From assembly GCF_017355785.1 (NCBI RefSeq), contig NZ_JAFEWE010000003.1:124001-188000 (forward strand): 64,000 nt of DNA, written 5' to 3'. This DNA comes from Desertivirga arenae. Lineage in GTDB: Bacteria > Bacteroidota > Bacteroidia > Sphingobacteriales > Sphingobacteriaceae. The notes below the pieces were generated by a model. That model searched no databases. It saw only the letters and a list, made by a program, of their open reading frames with translations, and was not told where the DNA came from. The translations under genes and the position numbers were made by a program. Positions 63,046 through 64,000 of this stretch are shown here, in pieces; position 1 is the first letter of the stretch, and the number at the start of each line of letters is the position of its first letter.

Positions 63046-63396
63046 ACTTTAAAATATACCAAACTTTACTGAAAATTTCCCAAACCCTTTTCTTGCAGAG
63101 AATCTGCCGTGTAAAAGTATTTAATTTATTACAAACTAAAAAAATATCTGTAAATATTAATAATATGGCAATAATAAGATTAAAAAATAGAAAATCGAAA
63201 AAAAGTAACCAATAAAATAACGTTTTTTCAAAAATGCCTATTTACAAAAACAATTCTTTTATTGTCCATCCCCTTGAATTGTGATATTAAAAAAACATAA
63301 GGTTAAAACATGCGCAAAACTATAAAAATACATTTATGTTCAGGTATGTGTTCTATAATTTATTCGAAAGTTTTTTCTACTGCATTTTCGTTGGAA
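63046..63396. other. 351-bp AT-rich intergenic region upstream of gldK
   Basis: No gene is visible. Close to the gldK start, on the minus strand, TTTG, 22 nt and TATATTTT approximate a promoter with one mismatch at the last base. Poly-A/T runs fill the rest (63121-63240). Confidence 0.5.
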
Positions 63397-63954
63397 CTAA
63401 AATGAGATTTTACAACGCTCGTCGGTAAGTAGAATCTTATCCGCTTCACATTGTACCGAGGTAAGAACTTGCTTTACAACTTCCTTGTGCTGAATCTTTA
63501 GTTCCTTCCGGCGTTTCCCCTCAACAAATCGCCTTAACTGTTCTTCGTTTTCAAGTATTAAACCTGGAACTTTTAAAGGTCTATGATCCTCATCGATGGC
63601 AACCATTGTAAAGTAACTTGTATTGGTATGCTTTACTGTATGATTTTTAACGTTCTCAGAAATCACCCTGATACCAACAACCATCGAGCTGGAGCCGACG
63701 TAATTTACAGATGCCATTAGTGTTACTAATTCCCCTACTTCAACAGGTTGCCTAAAATCAACTGTGTCTATAGATGCTGTGACACAGTAGGCAGAAGCAT
63801 GTTTTGTTGCGCATACATAAGCAACTTTATCCATTAGTGAAAGAATGAGTCCTCCGTGGATCTTTCCACCGAAATTAGCATAGGATGGGATCATCAACTC
63901 AGCCAGAACTGTTTCAGAATGTTTAACAGGAAGATAATCAGAGAGAGAATTCAT
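63397..63954 (-). CDS. Acyl-CoA thioesterase (hotdog fold, YciA/BFIT-like)
   Basis: A 185-residue cytoplasmic thioesterase. The hotdog domain shows FGGKIHGGLILSLMDKVAYVCATKH (with the catalytic Asp in the helix), TASIDTVDFRQPVEVGELV, ASVNYVGSSSMVVGIRV and NTSYFTMVAIDEDHRPLKVPGL. It hydrolyses acyl-CoA to CoA and fatty acid. The C-terminal 40 residues are a Lys-rich extension. It stands after the gldK upstream gap and starts 11 bp before an AT-rich stretch at the window edge. Confidence 0.92.
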   Translation of the reverse strand: MNSLSDYLPVKHSETVLAELMIPSYANFGGKIHGGLILSLMDKVAYVCATKHASAYCVTASIDTVDFRQPVEVGELVTLMASVNYVGSSSMVVGIRVISENVKNHTVKHTNTSYFTMVAIDEDHRPLKVPGLILENEEQLRRFVEGKRRKELKIQHKEVVKQVLTSVQCEADKILLTDERCKISF

Positions 63955-64000
63955 TAATTTAATTATATAAGTTTAACTTACTACATTGATAGGTTCATTA

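Noticed and set aside
62958-63215. An 85-codon plus-strand frame upstream of the thioesterase
   Set aside because: It spans the antisense of the gldK start and an A/T homopolymer region; composition is non-coding.

Overview
The window is a chromosomal segment of an AT-rich Bacteroidota, most likely a member of the Sphingobacteriaceae (Pedobacter-like). The evidence is gliding/type IX secretion proteins of the GldK and GldN families, a SusC/FepA-type TonB-dependent receptor, many 'LxxC' outer-membrane lipoproteins, an SpmA-SpmB fusion, and Bacteroidota promoter boxes (TTG/TTTG, about 20 nt, TAnnTTTG). Shine-Dalgarno sequences are rare. I found no rRNA, tRNA, insertion sequence, prophage or CRISPR array.

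Region 1 (1-15500) is the 3' part of an exopolysaccharide or capsule locus, all on the + strand. It holds a truncated asparagine-synthase-like amidotransferase, two GT4 glycosyltransferases, a UDP-glucuronate 4-epimerase, two tandemly duplicated pectate-lyase-like lipoproteins, a five-gene decoration module (FemAB-like, PhyH-like dioxygenase, PLP-fold protein, GNAT, second FemAB-like), a WbpM/CapD-type membrane dehydratase and a small HTH protein. A strongly folded intergenic segment (2045-2197) precedes the epimerase. The epimerase would make UDP-galacturonate, so the lyases may act on the cell's own polymer.

Region 2 (15500-31600) is mostly housekeeping: recR, a DUF72 protein, an SDR, a YdcF-like protein, a GH51 arabinofuranosidase, dihydroorotase, a DinB-like protein, methylglyoxal synthase with an SpmA/SpmB fusion, ccmC/ccmD, glutamate dehydrogenase, homoserine dehydrogenase and a trans-sulfuration enzyme. 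A clear SAM-I riboswitch with its own promoter lies on the - strand between the last two. It sits about 0.5 kb from the homoserine dehydrogenase start and is followed at once by a possible 39-codon ORF.

Region 3 (31900-37600) is a minus-strand set that looks like a metal (possibly copper) uptake or handling operon: a small membrane protein with a CxGKC motif, a TonB-dependent receptor, a sialidase-fold lipoprotein with a CxCC motif, a coiled-coil lipoprotein and a YceI lipoprotein. It starts from a well-formed promoter.

Region 4 (37600-48900) holds an SDR, folB, an MgtC-like protein, a thioredoxin-domain protein, a DUF421 membrane-protein group, an ammonium transporter, a Cu/Zn superoxide dismutase lipoprotein, a TPR histidine-kinase-like protein that ends after its dimerisation domain with no ATPase domain, a 57-residue lipoprotein and an M20 dipeptidase.

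Region 5 (49000-64000) holds a bacterial NHEJ operon (four-helix stress protein, Ku, LigD), a pair of M16 peptidases, pyrG, yidC, a ROK-family protein, GldN and a GldK-type lipoprotein lying side by side without gldL and gldM, and an acyl-CoA thioesterase.

Several genes are best started at an ATG downstream of the longest possible TTG start, because the TTG falls in or near a promoter -7 box (for example 16694, 25200, 31961); these starts have been corrected.
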